Source: Flavobacteriaceae bacterium (GTDB lineage Bacteria; Bacteroidota; Bacteroidia; Flavobacteriales; Flavobacteriaceae). From it: a stretch of DNA of 10,944 nt. How positions within the stretch are numbered: position 1 is the first letter of the stretch; every line of letters starts with the position of its first letter. Both the position numbers and the translations under genes were made by a program. Below the pieces are notes generated by a model, which saw only the letters and a program-made list of their open reading frames with translations, searched no databases and had not been told where the DNA came from. The DNA lies in NCBI GenBank assembly GCA_003511845.1, contig DOIV01000217.1:1-10944 (forward strand), in the 5' to 3' direction. Of the stretch, positions 1 to 8,102 are shown piece by piece.

Positions 1-852
1 GATTGGCTATTAAAAGCTATGCCTTTAAAAATTTGGTTACCTTCTAAATACGATTTACCCTTAATTGGCGAGACATTAATGCAACAAGAGTGGTTTCATT
101 ATGCCATGAGCTGGTCAGGAATGTTCTATGATTTAACCATTCCTTTTTTACTACTCTACAAGAAAACCAGATGGTTTGCTTTTGCAATAGTCGTGTTTTT
201 TCATATTTTTACACGTATTTTATTTCCTATCGGGATGTTTCCTTACGTAATGATTGTAAGTACATTAATTTTCTTTGATGCAAATTTTCATAAAAAAATA
301 ATTTACTTTTTAAAAAGGATGATAAATTCTATATTTAAAATTAAAACACGTAGCATACAACTTATAGAGCAATACACCTATAAAAACAAACGATTAATAC
401 TTACAATTATTTCTGTCTTTTTTGTGATACAATTAGCATTTCCTTTTCGCTATACTTTGTATCCTAATGAATTATTTTGGACTGAAGAAGGCTATCGTTT
501 TTCTTGGCGAGTAATGCTTATGGAAAAAATGGGTTATACCAGCTTTAAAATAGTTGACTCAAAAACTGGAAACTATTTTTATGCCGATAATACAAATTTT
601 TTAACTCCACTTCAAGAAAAACAAATGAGTTTTCAGCCAGATTTCATTTTAGAATACGCACATTATTTGGGAGATCACTTTAAAAGTCAAGGTCATGAAA
701 ACATTCAAGTTTTTGTTGAAAGTTATGTGGCTTTAAACGGCAGAATGAGTCAGCCATTTATAGACTCAAAAGTAGATTTATACCAAGAAAAAGAGTCATT
801 TAAACATAAAAACTGGATTTTACCATTCAACGATGAGATTAAAGGTCTGTAA
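1..852 (+). CDS. HTTM-domain (vitamin K-dependent gamma-carboxylase-like) membrane protein, 3' part
   Basis: The reading frame is open from base 1, so the gene starts upstream; the ATG at 19 is internal. 283 residues are visible, and relatives are usually about 440-470 residues, so roughly the first third is missing. At least three hydrophobic segments can be seen: one around the WFAFAIVVFFHIFTRILF stretch, one just after it (GMFPYVMIVSTLIFF), and one near LILTIISVFFVIQLAF. A soluble C-terminal portion follows, rich in aromatic residues (RFSWRVMLMEKMG, then YFYADNTNFLTPLQ). This pattern is that of HTTM proteins, which share the membrane fold of gamma-glutamyl carboxylase; the bacterial substrate is mostly unknown. 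Its last 20 bases overlap the TonB-dependent receptor gene, so the two are co-transcribed and probably translationally coupled. From memory of flavobacterial genomes, HTTM/TonB-receptor pairs often sit with imelysin-type genes, which would fit iron uptake; those genes would lie outside this window. Confidence 0.82.
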   Translation, partial: DWLLKAMPLKIWLPSKYDLPLIGETLMQQEWFHYAMSWSGMFYDLTIPFLLLYKKTRWFAFAIVVFFHIFTRILFPIGMFPYVMIVSTLIFFDANFHKKIIYFLKRMINSIFKIKTRSIQLIEQYTYKNKRLILTIISVFFVIQLAFPFRYTLYPNELFWTEEGYRFSWRVMLMEKMGYTSFKIVDSKTGNYFYADNTNFLTPLQEKQMSFQPDFILEYAHYLGDHFKSQGHENIQVFVESYVALNGRMSQPFIDSKVDLYQEKESFKHKNWILPFNDEIKGL

Positions 853-3259
853 AATATTAATTGTACTCTGTTTATTCAGCATCTCTTTAGTTGCTCAAAA
901 TAAAGTATCAGGAATAGTAGTTGATTCTGAAACAAATCTACCTATTGAAAATGCAACTATTTATGATAAAGTTTCTCGGCTTTTGGCAACAACCGATACA
1001 AAAGGATATTATGAATTTATTACAGAAAAAAAGGAAATAACTCTACTGTTTTTTTCTGAAAATTATACTGTAGCAAATCAAACTATTAGTATCCATCAAG
1101 ATATTGAAGTAAACCAAAATCTGGTTGAACTTTCTGAACTACTTTCTGAAGTAGAAATTAAAGTGAGAAAGGCAAAAGTTTTTGAATTGAAACACTTAAA
1201 AGACGTAGAAGAAACCGCAATTTACGCTGGTAAAAAGACGGAAGTTGTTCTTGTAGAACAATCAATGGCGAGTTTAGCATCTAACAATGCACGACAAATT
1301 TACAGCCAAGTTGCAGGCTTAAACATTTACCAAAATGATGATGCAGGCCTACAACTCAATATTGGCGGTAGAGGTTTAGACCCAAACAGAACCGCTAATT
1401 TCAACACTAGACAAAACAGTTATGATATTAGTGCAGATGTTTTAGGCTACCCAGAAAGCTACTATACGCCAGCTGCAGAGGCTTTAAAAGAAGTACAAAT
1501 AATTAGAGGAGCTGCATCTTTACAATACGGAACACAATTTGGTGGCTTGGTTAATTTTATAATAAAGAAGCCAAACCCAAACAAACTTTTTGAATTGGTT
1601 TTTAGAAATACTGTAGGTAGTAACGGACTTTACACCAATTTCACAAGTATTAGTGGAACGCAAAAAAAATTTAGTTATTATTCATTCTTCAATTTCAAAA
1701 AAGGAGACGGATTTAGACCCAATTCAGCATTTGAATCTAAAAATGCCTATGCTCATTTAGGTTATCAATTTAACAAAAAGACTAAGCTAACAGGAGAGGT
1801 TACCTATTTGACCTATCTAGCACAACAAGCTGGAGGATTGACTGATGTTATGTTTTATGAAAACCCATTACAAAGTAATAGAGCCAGAAATTGGTTTGAA
1901 GTGAACTGGTTGCTGTATAATATAAAATTTGCACATCAATTTTCAGACAAAACTAATTTTACCTTTAATTTTTTCGGATTAAATGCTTCACGCTATGCCT
2001 TGGGTTTTAGAACCAATCGAGTAAATCAAATTGATCCAAATAGTGAAAGAGATTTGATAAAAGGAGATTTTAATAATTTCGGATTTGAAGCTCGTTTATT
2101 AAGTAAGTATAAGCTATTTGATAAAGAAGCTACTTTTTTAATCGGAACAAAATATTACAATGCCAATAATACTGGTATTCAAGGACCAGGTTCTAATGGC
2201 GTTGATGCTAATTTTGATTTTCAGTTAGAAAAATTTCCAAATTACACTAGCCAATCTAATTATACATTTCCAAATTTAAATGTTTCTGTTTTTGGGGAGA
2301 ATATTATTTACATCAATGAAAAACTAGCAATTACCCCTGGTTTTCGTTTTGAACATATTAAAACAGAAAGTGATGGCTTTTACAAAAAAATAAATTTAGA
2401 TGGTGCGGGTAATGTAATCCACAATGAAACTATTAATGATAGTGAAGTAAGAAAACGTTCTTTTATCCTTTTAGGGTTAGGTGCTAGTTACAAACCATTT
2501 ACTTCGGTAGAAATTTATGGGAATATATCTCAAAATTATAGATCGGTCACCTTTTCAGATATTAGTATTAACAATCCTGCATTTGTCATCAATCCAGACA
2601 TTACTGATGAAAAAGGGTTTACAACAGATTTAGGTCTAAGGGGGAATTATAAAAATATAGTATCATATGACCTTGGTATTTTTAGTCTGTTTTATAATGA
2701 CAGAATCGGATTTATACAACGTGCTTTTGCAGATGGCAGTGTTAAAACCGAACGTGGTAATGTTGGTGATGCTGTCATGTATGGAATAGAATCATTAATA
2801 GATATTAATTTAAATAAACTATTTATTGAAAACAATGATTATAGTTTTAATTATTTTATCAATACATCAATTGTTGATTCAAAATACACCAATTCTCAAG
2901 AGAGTGGAGTTAAAGGAAATAAGGTAGAATTTGTACCCAATTTAAATTTTAAAACGGGTATAAAATTTGGTTACAAAAACTTTCTTTCAAATATTCAATA
3001 TACTTATTTATCTCAACAATTTTCTGATGCATCAAACGCTGTAGAAAGCAATTTAAGTGGTGTAATTGGTGAGATACCTGCTTACAATGTTTTAGACATT
3101 TCATTATCTTATACCTACAAAAAATTTAAACTTGAAACAGGTGTAAACAACCTTTTAGATACTTTTTATTTTACAAGACGTGCAACTGGCTATCCAGGCC
3201 CTGGTATTATTCCTTCAGTAAATAGAAATTTTTATGCAACACTACAATTCAAATTTTAA
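833..3259 (+). CDS. TonB-dependent outer-membrane receptor, FecA-like
   Basis: 808 residues, a normal length for the family. Residues 1-22 form a Sec signal peptide ending near LVAQ. Residues 24-98 are a carboxypeptidase-D regulatory-like beta-sandwich (VSGIVVDSETNLPIENATIY), the usual N-terminal extension in Bacteroidota. The plug domain spans about 128-246 with the conserved GGRG (178-181) and IRGAASLQYG (224-233) motifs followed by GGLVNFIIKKP. The rest is the 22-strand barrel, ending in phenylalanine (YATLQFKF) as required for outer-membrane insertion. No STN signalling domain precedes the plug, so it is a transporter rather than a sigma/anti-sigma transducer. The plug resembles FecA-type ferric-siderophore receptors, so iron or another chelated metal is the likely cargo; this is inference. 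The ATG at 833 lies inside the upstream HTTM gene and gives a complete signal peptide. It converges with ung. Confidence 0.92.
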   Translation: MRLKVCKILIVLCLFSISLVAQNKVSGIVVDSETNLPIENATIYDKVSRLLATTDTKGYYEFITEKKEITLLFFSENYTVANQTISIHQDIEVNQNLVELSELLSEVEIKVRKAKVFELKHLKDVEETAIYAGKKTEVVLVEQSMASLASNNARQIYSQVAGLNIYQNDDAGLQLNIGGRGLDPNRTANFNTRQNSYDISADVLGYPESYYTPAAEALKEVQIIRGAASLQYGTQFGGLVNFIIKKPNPNKLFELVFRNTVGSNGLYTNFTSISGTQKKFSYYSFFNFKKGDGFRPNSAFESKNAYAHLGYQFNKKTKLTGEVTYLTYLAQQAGGLTDVMFYENPLQSNRARNWFEVNWLLYNIKFAHQFSDKTNFTFNFFGLNASRYALGFRTNRVNQIDPNSERDLIKGDFNNFGFEARLLSKYKLFDKEATFLIGTKYYNANNTGIQGPGSNGVDANFDFQLEKFPNYTSQSNYTFPNLNVSVFGENIIYINEKLAITPGFRFEHIKTESDGFYKKINLDGAGNVIHNETINDSEVRKRSFILLGLGASYKPFTSVEIYGNISQNYRSVTFSDISINNPAFVINPDITDEKGFTTDLGLRGNYKNIVSYDLGIFSLFYNDRIGFIQRAFADGSVKTERGNVGDAVMYGIESLIDINLNKLFIENNDYSFNYFINTSIVDSKYTNSQESGVKGNKVEFVPNLNFKTGIKFGYKNFLSNIQYTYLSQQFSDASNAVESNLSGVIGEIPAYNVLDISLSYTYKKFKLETGVNNLLDTFYFTRRATGYPGPGIIPSVNRNFYATLQFKF

Positions 3260-3283
3260 TACTAAATTTATCTAAACTGCAAA

Positions 3284-3308
3284 CAAATCTTAGGTCGAAC
3301 TCAGGTTA
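3284..3308 (-). repeat. Inverted repeat, left copy
   Basis: Bases 3290-3308 (TTAGGTCGAACTCAGGTTA) are the exact reverse complement of 10811-10829. Beyond the 19-base core, two mismatches are followed by four more matching bases, giving 23/25 over 3284-3308 against 10811-10835. This copy fills the 49-base gap between the convergent 3' ends of the TonB receptor and ung, and abuts the ung stop codon. It does not fold into a strong hairpin on its own. Its function is unknown; a dispersed intergenic repeat family is the simplest reading. Confidence 0.85.
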
Positions 3309-3974
3309 TTACCACTTTATAATCTCTAGTTCTTTACTTTTTAAAAAGGTATTGGTTTTACTAAAGTGTTTGTTTCCAAACCAAAAACCTCTATTGGCAC
3401 TTAGCGGAGAAGGATGTCCACTTGTTAAAACATAATGTTTGTCCTTGTCAATCTTTGCTCCTTTTTTCTTAGCAAAGCCTCCCCATAATAAAAAAACTAC
3501 ATTTTCTTTTTTTAGAGATATTTGAGAAATAACAGTGTCTGTAAACTTTTCCCATCCTTTCTTTTGATGAGAACCTGCATCATGAGCTCTTACTGTTAAT
3601 GTAGCATTTAACAAAAGTACACCTTGTTTTGCCCAAAATTCTAAATTACCATGTACGGGAAATGGTTGATTCAGATCTGTTTCTATTTCCTTAAAGATAT
3701 TTTTTAAAGATGGTGGTATTGCTATATTTTCATTTACTGAGAAACACAAACCATTGGCTTGACCAACACCATGATATGGGTCTTGTCCAATGATTACCAC
3801 TTTTAAATCATCAAATGAGCAGTAATCAAATGCAGCAAAAATTTGATTTTCTTTCGGATAACAACTACATTGTTTATACTCAGCTTTTACAAAAGCAGTA
3901 AGTTGATTGAAATAACCCTTTTCAAATTCCTCTTTTAAAATATACTCCCAACTTTTAGCAATATTCACATTCAT
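3309..3974 (-). CDS. ung: Uracil-DNA glycosylase (family 1)
   Basis: 221 residues, full length for bacterial Ung. It removes uracil from DNA (from cytosine deamination or dUTP incorporation) as the first step of base-excision repair in the cytoplasm. The water-activating loop GQDPYHG is at 63-69 with catalytic Asp65; the uracil-recognition segment LLNATLTV has Asn123; and the minor-groove intercalation loop HPSPLSA at 187-193 carries catalytic His187. All active-site motifs are intact. The start at 3974 gives the expected N-terminus (about 60 residues before the catalytic loop). It converges with the TonB receptor and diverges from the MutS2-like gene across 59 bases, so it is its own transcription unit. 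Confidence 0.98.
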   Translation of the reverse strand: MNVNIAKSWEYILKEEFEKGYFNQLTAFVKAEYKQCSCYPKENQIFAAFDYCSFDDLKVVIIGQDPYHGVGQANGLCFSVNENIAIPPSLKNIFKEIETDLNQPFPVHGNLEFWAKQGVLLLNATLTVRAHDAGSHQKKGWEKFTDTVISQISLKKENVVFLLWGGFAKKKGAKIDKDKHYVLTSGHPSPLSANRGFWFGNKHFSKTNTFLKSKELEIIKW

Positions 3975-4006
3975 AAATTATCAATTTTAATAAGCTATTT
4001 TTTAAT

Positions 4007-4014
4007 TACTTTTG
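4007..4014 (+). promoter_or_regulatory. Candidate Bacteroidota -7 promoter element for the MutS2-like gene
   Basis: TACTTTTG matches the Bacteroidota -7 consensus TAnnTTTG exactly and ends 19 bases before the TTG start codon of the downstream gene. It lies in the 59-base divergent gap between ung and mutS2, where a promoter must exist. I could not find a convincing -33 TTG at the expected spacing, so this is moderate support only. Confidence 0.4.
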
Positions 4015-4033
4015 TCAAACCAAATATACTATT

Positions 4034-6241
4034 TTGAGTAACACAATTACTGATAAAACATTGAAAGATTTAGAGTTTGACGCTGTGTTAGACCGTGTTT
4101 CTCAATACAGTCAAACCGATTTAGGTAAAAAAGCTGTATTAAAAATTGTACCCATCCAAAATAAGGAGCTTTTATTAGATCAAATCTATCAAACCAACGA
4201 ATACCTATCTTCATTTATCAATGAAAACAGAATACCCAATCATCATTTTGAGGAAATTACCAAAGAAATACATTTATTAGGTATAGAAGACAGTTATTTA
4301 GAAGCCAACGCATTTCAAAAAATAACAGCCATTTCTCAGACCGTTAGAGAAATATTACTTTTTTTTAAGAAATTTAAGGAGTACTACCCTACCCTATTTA
4401 ATGCCTCTGATCAAATTGAATATTTAAAAATAATTGATGATAGTATCAATAAAGTAATCAATCGTTTTGGGGAAGTAACTGATAATGCCAGTAGTGAATT
4501 GAAAGCTATTCGTAAAGAAATAAACACGTTAAGAGGGCAAATTGGAGCTAGTTTTACTAAAGCCTTAAATCATTATGCCGCACATGACTTTTTAGATGAC
4601 ATAAGAGAATCTGTTGTTGACAATCAACGTGTATTGGCAGTATTATCAATGTACAGAAAAAAGGTAAAAGGATCACTTTTGGGCAATTCTAAAACAGGAA
4701 GCATCGTTTATATTGCACCTGAAGCTACGTTAAAAATAAATCAAAAATTACAAGATTTAATTTACGAAGAACAACAAGAAATTATTAGAATTTTAAAGAT
4801 TCTAACTCATGAGATTAGACCATATATCAATTTATTAATACAGTATCAAGAGTATCTTACGCATTTAGATGTTGTTGCTGCAAAAACTAAATACGCACAA
4901 CAAATCAATGGATTACTACCAAAAATATCAAAAGAAAAAAAAATAGTATTACGAGATGCTTACCATCCTATACTATTAGAAAATAATTTAAAAAAGGGTA
5001 TTAAAACCATTCCACAGACATTAGAACTCAATCAACAACAACAAATCATAGTCATTTCTGGACCAAACGCTGGTGGTAAAAGTATTACCTTAAAAACTAT
5101 TGGATTGTTACAAGTCATGATTCAATCCGCCATATTAATCCCAGTACATGAACGCAGTGAAGTTCATTTTTTTGATACTATTTTAACTGATATCGGCGAC
5201 AATCAATCTATTGAAAATCAATTAAGTACCTATAGCTATCGCCTAAAAAATATGCGTAATTTTTTACGAAAATGTAATAAAAACACCTTATTTTTAATTG
5301 ATGAGTTTGGAACGGGTAGTGATCCTGAATTAGGTGGTGCTTTGGCTGAAATTTTTTTAGAAGAATTTTACAGTAAAAATGCCTTTGGTATTATCACCAC
5401 ACATTATTCAAATTTAAAAGTATTGGCAAATGAATTAGAAAATGTAACCAATGCAAATATGCAATTTGATGAAAGAACATTAGAACCACTATTTAAACTG
5501 TTTATCGGCCAAGCTGGAAGTTCCTTTACTTTTGAAGTTGCTCAGAAAAATGGAATTCCATTTAACATCATCAACCGAGCAAAAAAGAAAGTAGAACGTG
5601 GTAAAATACGGTTAGACAAAACTATTTCTAAACTCCAAAAAGAACGTAATAAACTTCAAAGAACATCTGAAGGTTTAGAAAAAGAACAAAATAAAGCCAA
5701 ACAGCAGACCTCTAATTTATCCGAAAAAGAATTAAAGATTCAAGAAAAATTGGAGCGTTTTCAAGAACTGTATGATAACAATCAAAAAATGTTATATATC
5801 GGTAGAAAAATTAATGAAATGTCTAACCTGTATTTTCAAACCAATAATAAGAAAAAGTTATTGGCAGATTTCATGAAATGGACATTGATTGAAAAAAACA
5901 AATATGCAAAGCTTCATAAAACAGAAAAGAAAACAAAAAGTCAGAAAAAACAACAAAAAATTGATACTGCAAAAGTTGAAAAAAAAATAGAAGAAGTTAA
6001 AAAAGAAGTATTGATTGAGGTAAAAAAAATTAGAACACAAAAAAATGTCATTAAAAAACAAGTTTCTAAAGCTAAAACTGACTACTTGTTTAAAGTCAAT
6101 GACAGAGTGCGTTTACCAGAAGGGAAAACTGTTGGTACTATTGACAAAATTGAAAAAAATATAGCAACTATAAATTACGGATTATTCACTGCAAAAACCA
6201 ACACTAACAAAATAGAATTGGTAGAATCAGCAAAGAAATAA
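4034..6241 (+). CDS. mutS2: MutS2-like ATPase lacking the Smr nuclease domain
   Basis: 735 residues. MutS2 proteins bind branched DNA or stalled/collided ribosomes rather than mismatches. The lever/clamp region spans about 1-330 (conserved ASSELKAIRKEINTLRGQI and GSLLGNSKTGSIVYIAPE). The ABC-type ATPase follows: Walker A GPNAGGKS at 343-350, a DNQSIENQLSTYS signature at 389-401, Walker B LFLIDEFGTGSDP with Asp423/Glu424, and the switch histidine H457 in TTHYS. After it comes a coiled coil (about 530-600), a very lysine-rich stretch (about 625-700) and a KOW-like segment VNDRVRLPEGKTVGTIDKIEKN. The protein then stops: there is no Smr domain (no LDLHG or GKGT-type motifs). The start is TTG; the next in-frame Met is about 200 residues in, and SNTITDKTLKDLEFDAVLDRV matches the normal MutS2 N-terminus. 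From memory, Flavobacteriaceae homologues are often similarly short, so truncation is probably lineage-wide. Confidence 0.9.
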   Translation: MSNTITDKTLKDLEFDAVLDRVSQYSQTDLGKKAVLKIVPIQNKELLLDQIYQTNEYLSSFINENRIPNHHFEEITKEIHLLGIEDSYLEANAFQKITAISQTVREILLFFKKFKEYYPTLFNASDQIEYLKIIDDSINKVINRFGEVTDNASSELKAIRKEINTLRGQIGASFTKALNHYAAHDFLDDIRESVVDNQRVLAVLSMYRKKVKGSLLGNSKTGSIVYIAPEATLKINQKLQDLIYEEQQEIIRILKILTHEIRPYINLLIQYQEYLTHLDVVAAKTKYAQQINGLLPKISKEKKIVLRDAYHPILLENNLKKGIKTIPQTLELNQQQQIIVISGPNAGGKSITLKTIGLLQVMIQSAILIPVHERSEVHFFDTILTDIGDNQSIENQLSTYSYRLKNMRNFLRKCNKNTLFLIDEFGTGSDPELGGALAEIFLEEFYSKNAFGIITTHYSNLKVLANELENVTNANMQFDERTLEPLFKLFIGQAGSSFTFEVAQKNGIPFNIINRAKKKVERGKIRLDKTISKLQKERNKLQRTSEGLEKEQNKAKQQTSNLSEKELKIQEKLERFQELYDNNQKMLYIGRKINEMSNLYFQTNNKKKLLADFMKWTLIEKNKYAKLHKTEKKTKSQKKQQKIDTAKVEKKIEEVKKEVLIEVKKIRTQKNVIKKQVSKAKTDYLFKVNDRVRLPEGKTVGTIDKIEKNIATINYGLFTAKTNTNKIELVESAKK

Positions 6242-6332
6242 ATACAGATTTAATCAAAGTATCTAAACTTTAAAATATATTCCTTACTTTTATCACAACT
6301 AAAAACTAAATATTAACTAAATCTAATTTTAA

Positions 6333-7142
6333 ATGAACAAAATTTTAGCATTTTTACTTGCTATTGCTTTCATTATTTTAGCATGGTTTGGATGGGGCTG
6401 GTACAAACAGAACATCGCATGTTGTAATGAAACAGTAGAAGAAGTAAAAGAAGCAATTGTCCCTGAGGTTGTAAAATACGGACCTCTAGTGTATAATTGG
6501 AATTCAGGAAAAGCGATCACTAATGATCTTTGGCCTGCAAAAAAACAAGAAATACAATCAGCAGATGCTGAAGGTAAAATTCTTCGAATTGTTGGCCCTT
6601 ATTTCAAAGATGAAGTTAACAATACTTCTTTTGAAAATATTGGCTTGGCAAGAGCTGATGCTGTAAGGCAAATTTTATCAGATTCTATTCCTTTAGAAAG
6701 AATGGAGATTGATAGTAAATTGATGTCAAATCTAGACGACATGAAAACAAAACCTTTTGGTGGCACTGTTTTAGATTGGAAAATTAGAAATGAAAACATC
6801 AAAGAAATAGACAACAAAGCTTTGATTTATTTCCCTTATAATTCTACTAAAAAACTAGAAAACAAAAACATTAACGATTATCTTGCTAGTGTTGCTGAAA
6901 GTTTAAAAGGAAATGAAAAAACTGTTGCCTTAAGTGGTCATACCGATAATAAAGGAAGACCTGCATATAACAAGAGATTGGCTTTAAACAGAACTAAAAC
7001 TATTAAAGCTATACTTGTAAAACTAGGCATAGCAGCTAATAGAATTTCTACCACATCTTTTGGTGAAGAAAAACCTATAGAAACCAACGATACTGAAGAA
7101 GGAAGACAGAAGAATCGTAGAGTAGAATTAGAAGTACAATAA
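6333..7142 (+). CDS. OmpA-family protein with tandem OmpA-like domains
   Basis: 269 residues. Residues 5-23 are one hydrophobic segment, a membrane anchor or uncleaved signal. A canonical OmpA C-terminal (peptidoglycan-binding) domain occupies about 160-269: SGHTDNKG with Asp205, and NRTKTI with Arg220, exactly 15 residues apart as are Asp271/Arg286 of E. coli OmpA, the residues that hold diaminopimelate. It ends with GEEKPIETND and GRQKNRRVELEV. Residues 51-130 look like a degenerate copy: PLVYNWNS, then FENIGLARADAVRQIL, aligns with ALIYFPYN, then YNKRLALNRTKTIKAIL; it keeps Arg107 but lacks the Asp. The likely role is linking the envelope to peptidoglycan. It is followed after 24 bases by the helix-hairpin-helix membrane protein, so the two form an operon ending at the 7707-7740 terminator. 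There is no Shine-Dalgarno; the leader is A/T-rich. Confidence 0.92.
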   Translation: MNKILAFLLAIAFIILAWFGWGWYKQNIACCNETVEEVKEAIVPEVVKYGPLVYNWNSGKAITNDLWPAKKQEIQSADAEGKILRIVGPYFKDEVNNTSFENIGLARADAVRQILSDSIPLERMEIDSKLMSNLDDMKTKPFGGTVLDWKIRNENIKEIDNKALIYFPYNSTKKLENKNINDYLASVAESLKGNEKTVALSGHTDNKGRPAYNKRLALNRTKTIKAILVKLGIAANRISTTSFGEEKPIETNDTEEGRQKNRRVELEVQ

Positions 7143-7166
7143 ATTAACAAATAAAAAATAAAAAAT

Positions 7167-7688
7167 ATGTTATTATATATACCAAATACAACAGGATGCA
7201 ATGGTGATGATTTATTCATGCCTTGGTTACTATGGATGCTAGGAGCATTTTTATTAGGTCTTCTTTTAGGCTGGTTATTAAAACAACTCTTCGGAGGTAG
7301 TGGTGATGGAGATCAAATAGATTACTCTGGTAAAATCAGAGGATTAGAAGCAGATTTAGCTGCTTGTCGTAAAGAGAAAACTGGGTTAGTTGCTGCTGCA
7401 ACCGCAATGGCTGCAACAACAAAAATTGATGATTCTGTAAAAGATGACTATACCAAAGTTGAGGGTATTGGTCCAAAAATTAAGGAATTATTAAATAAAG
7501 ATGGTCTTTGGAGTTTTAAACAATTATCAGAAGCTTCAGTAGACAGAATGCAAAAAGTATTAGATGCTGCTGGACCTGCATATAAAGTTCACAATCCAAA
7601 AACTTGGGCAGAGCAAGCATTAATGGCTCACGAAGGTAAATGGGATGCATTGAAAAAATGGCAAGATGAATTATTAGGAGGTTTATAA
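7167..7688 (+). CDS. Membrane-anchored helix-hairpin-helix domain protein
   Basis: 173 residues. A single strong transmembrane segment runs about 18-37 (MPWLLWMLGAFLLGLLLGWLL), with a very short N-terminal side. A glycine-rich linker and a short alpha-helical stretch follow (GKIRGLEADLAACRKEK, then an Ala-rich run at 75-83). A helix-hairpin-helix module begins at 94: DYTKVEGIGPKIKELLNKDGLWSFKQLS, with the GIGPK turn at 100-104. The C-terminal HNPKTWAEQALMAHEGKWDALKKWQDEL is the tail that commonly accompanies this kind of helix-hairpin-helix fold. Such modules can bind DNA but here more likely mediate protein contacts at the membrane. Pairing with the OmpA gene (24-base gap) suggests a shared envelope role. 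The ATG at 7167 is preceded by an A-rich leader without Shine-Dalgarno. The exact function is unknown. Confidence 0.85.
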   Translation: MLLYIPNTTGCNGDDLFMPWLLWMLGAFLLGLLLGWLLKQLFGGSGDGDQIDYSGKIRGLEADLAACRKEKTGLVAAATAMAATTKIDDSVKDDYTKVEGIGPKIKELLNKDGLWSFKQLSEASVDRMQKVLDAAGPAYKVHNPKTWAEQALMAHEGKWDALKKWQDELLGGL

Positions 7689-7706
7689 ACCTATAAATTT
7701 ATAGAT

Positions 7707-7740
7707 AAAAAAGCCTCAGCGTTGTTGGGGCTTTTTTATT
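7707..7740 (+). terminator. Intrinsic terminator after the OmpA/HhH operon
   Basis: AAAAAAGCCTCA (7707-7718) pairs with TGGGGCTTTTTT (7726-7737) through 12 pairs, including one G-T wobble, around a 7-base loop, and ends in a T-run. The A-run opposite the T-run makes it potentially bidirectional. It lies 18 bases after the helix-hairpin-helix stop codon and cleanly separates that operon from arsR. Confidence 0.9.
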
Positions 7741-7754
7741 ATTTTTGTAACAAA

Positions 7755-7772
7755 ATCATACACTTGCAATAA
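7755..7772 (+). promoter_or_regulatory. Candidate ArsR operator/promoter upstream of arsR
   Basis: ATCATACACTTGCAATAA matches the site before the thioredoxin gene (8104-8121) at 14 of 18 positions, and all four differences are transitions. It contains TACACTTG, a near match to the TAnnTTTG promoter element, and ends 5 bases before the arsR start codon, so bound repressor would block both RNA polymerase and initiation. The dyad symmetry is poor here (right half conserved, left half degenerate). Autoregulation by ArsR is the natural inference. Confidence 0.55.
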
Positions 7773-7777
7773 TAAAA

Positions 7778-8083
7778 ATGAAAAGATCTATAGAAATCAT
7801 TAATTATACTAAAGAAACTACTGATATTGCTCGTTTTGCAAAAGCTTTAGGCCATCCAACCCGTATCACAATTTTAATGTATTTAGAAAATCAATCTTGT
7901 TGTTTTACTGGTGATTTAGTAGACATTTTACCCCTAGCACAATCTACCGTATCACAACATTTAAAAGAATTAAAAGATGCAGGACTAATTCAAGGTGAAC
8001 TAAAACCACCAAAAATTAAATATTGTATACATCAAGAAAATTGGAATAAAGCAAAAGAATTGTTTGTAAACTTTTTAAAATAA
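7778..8083 (+). CDS. arsR: ArsR/SmtB-family metalloregulatory repressor
   Basis: 101 residues, standard length for this winged-helix dimeric repressor, which leaves DNA when As(III)/Sb(III) or a related soft metal binds cysteines. [13 protein letters not shown] (24-36) is the family hallmark; the recognition helix is [21 protein letters not shown] (about 51-71), followed by a wing. Cys41 and Cys42 are adjacent just before the helix where classical ArsR has its ELCVCDL metal site, though the spacing differs from Cys-Val-Cys; Cys83 beyond the wing could be a third ligand. It follows the 7707-7740 terminator and has an operator-like site 5 bases before its ATG, which indicates autoregulation. 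The downstream thioredoxin, ArsP-like, ArsF and ArsG genes indicate an arsenical inducer, with zinc or other thiophilic metals as alternatives. Confidence 0.9.
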   Translation: MKRSIEIINYTKETTDIARFAKALGHPTRITILMYLENQSCCFTGDLVDILPLAQSTVSQHLKELKDAGLIQGELKPPKIKYCIHQENWNKAKELFVNFLK

Positions 8084-8102
8084 ATTTTTTAAAGACCAAA
8101 CA

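Noticed and set aside
5858..6061. Minus-strand ORF rich in Phe, Leu and Cys opposite the 3' part of mutS2
   Set aside because: It is the complement of a lysine-rich poly-A coding stretch; the composition is an artefact and the mutS2 frame is clearly real.
6285..6292. TACTTTTA as a promoter element for the OmpA gene
   Set aside because: One mismatch to TAnnTTTG and no -33 element at usual spacing; such matches are frequent in AT-rich DNA.
6329..7219. Three minus-strand ORFs opposite the OmpA gene (6329-6520, 6599-6817, 6938-7219)
   Set aside because: They lie antisense to a gene with strong family motifs, with no recognisable domain or leader of their own.
7743..7746. TTTG as the -33 element of the arsR promoter
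   Set aside because: Only 12 bases separate it from the candidate -7 element, well below the usual spacing of about 17-23.
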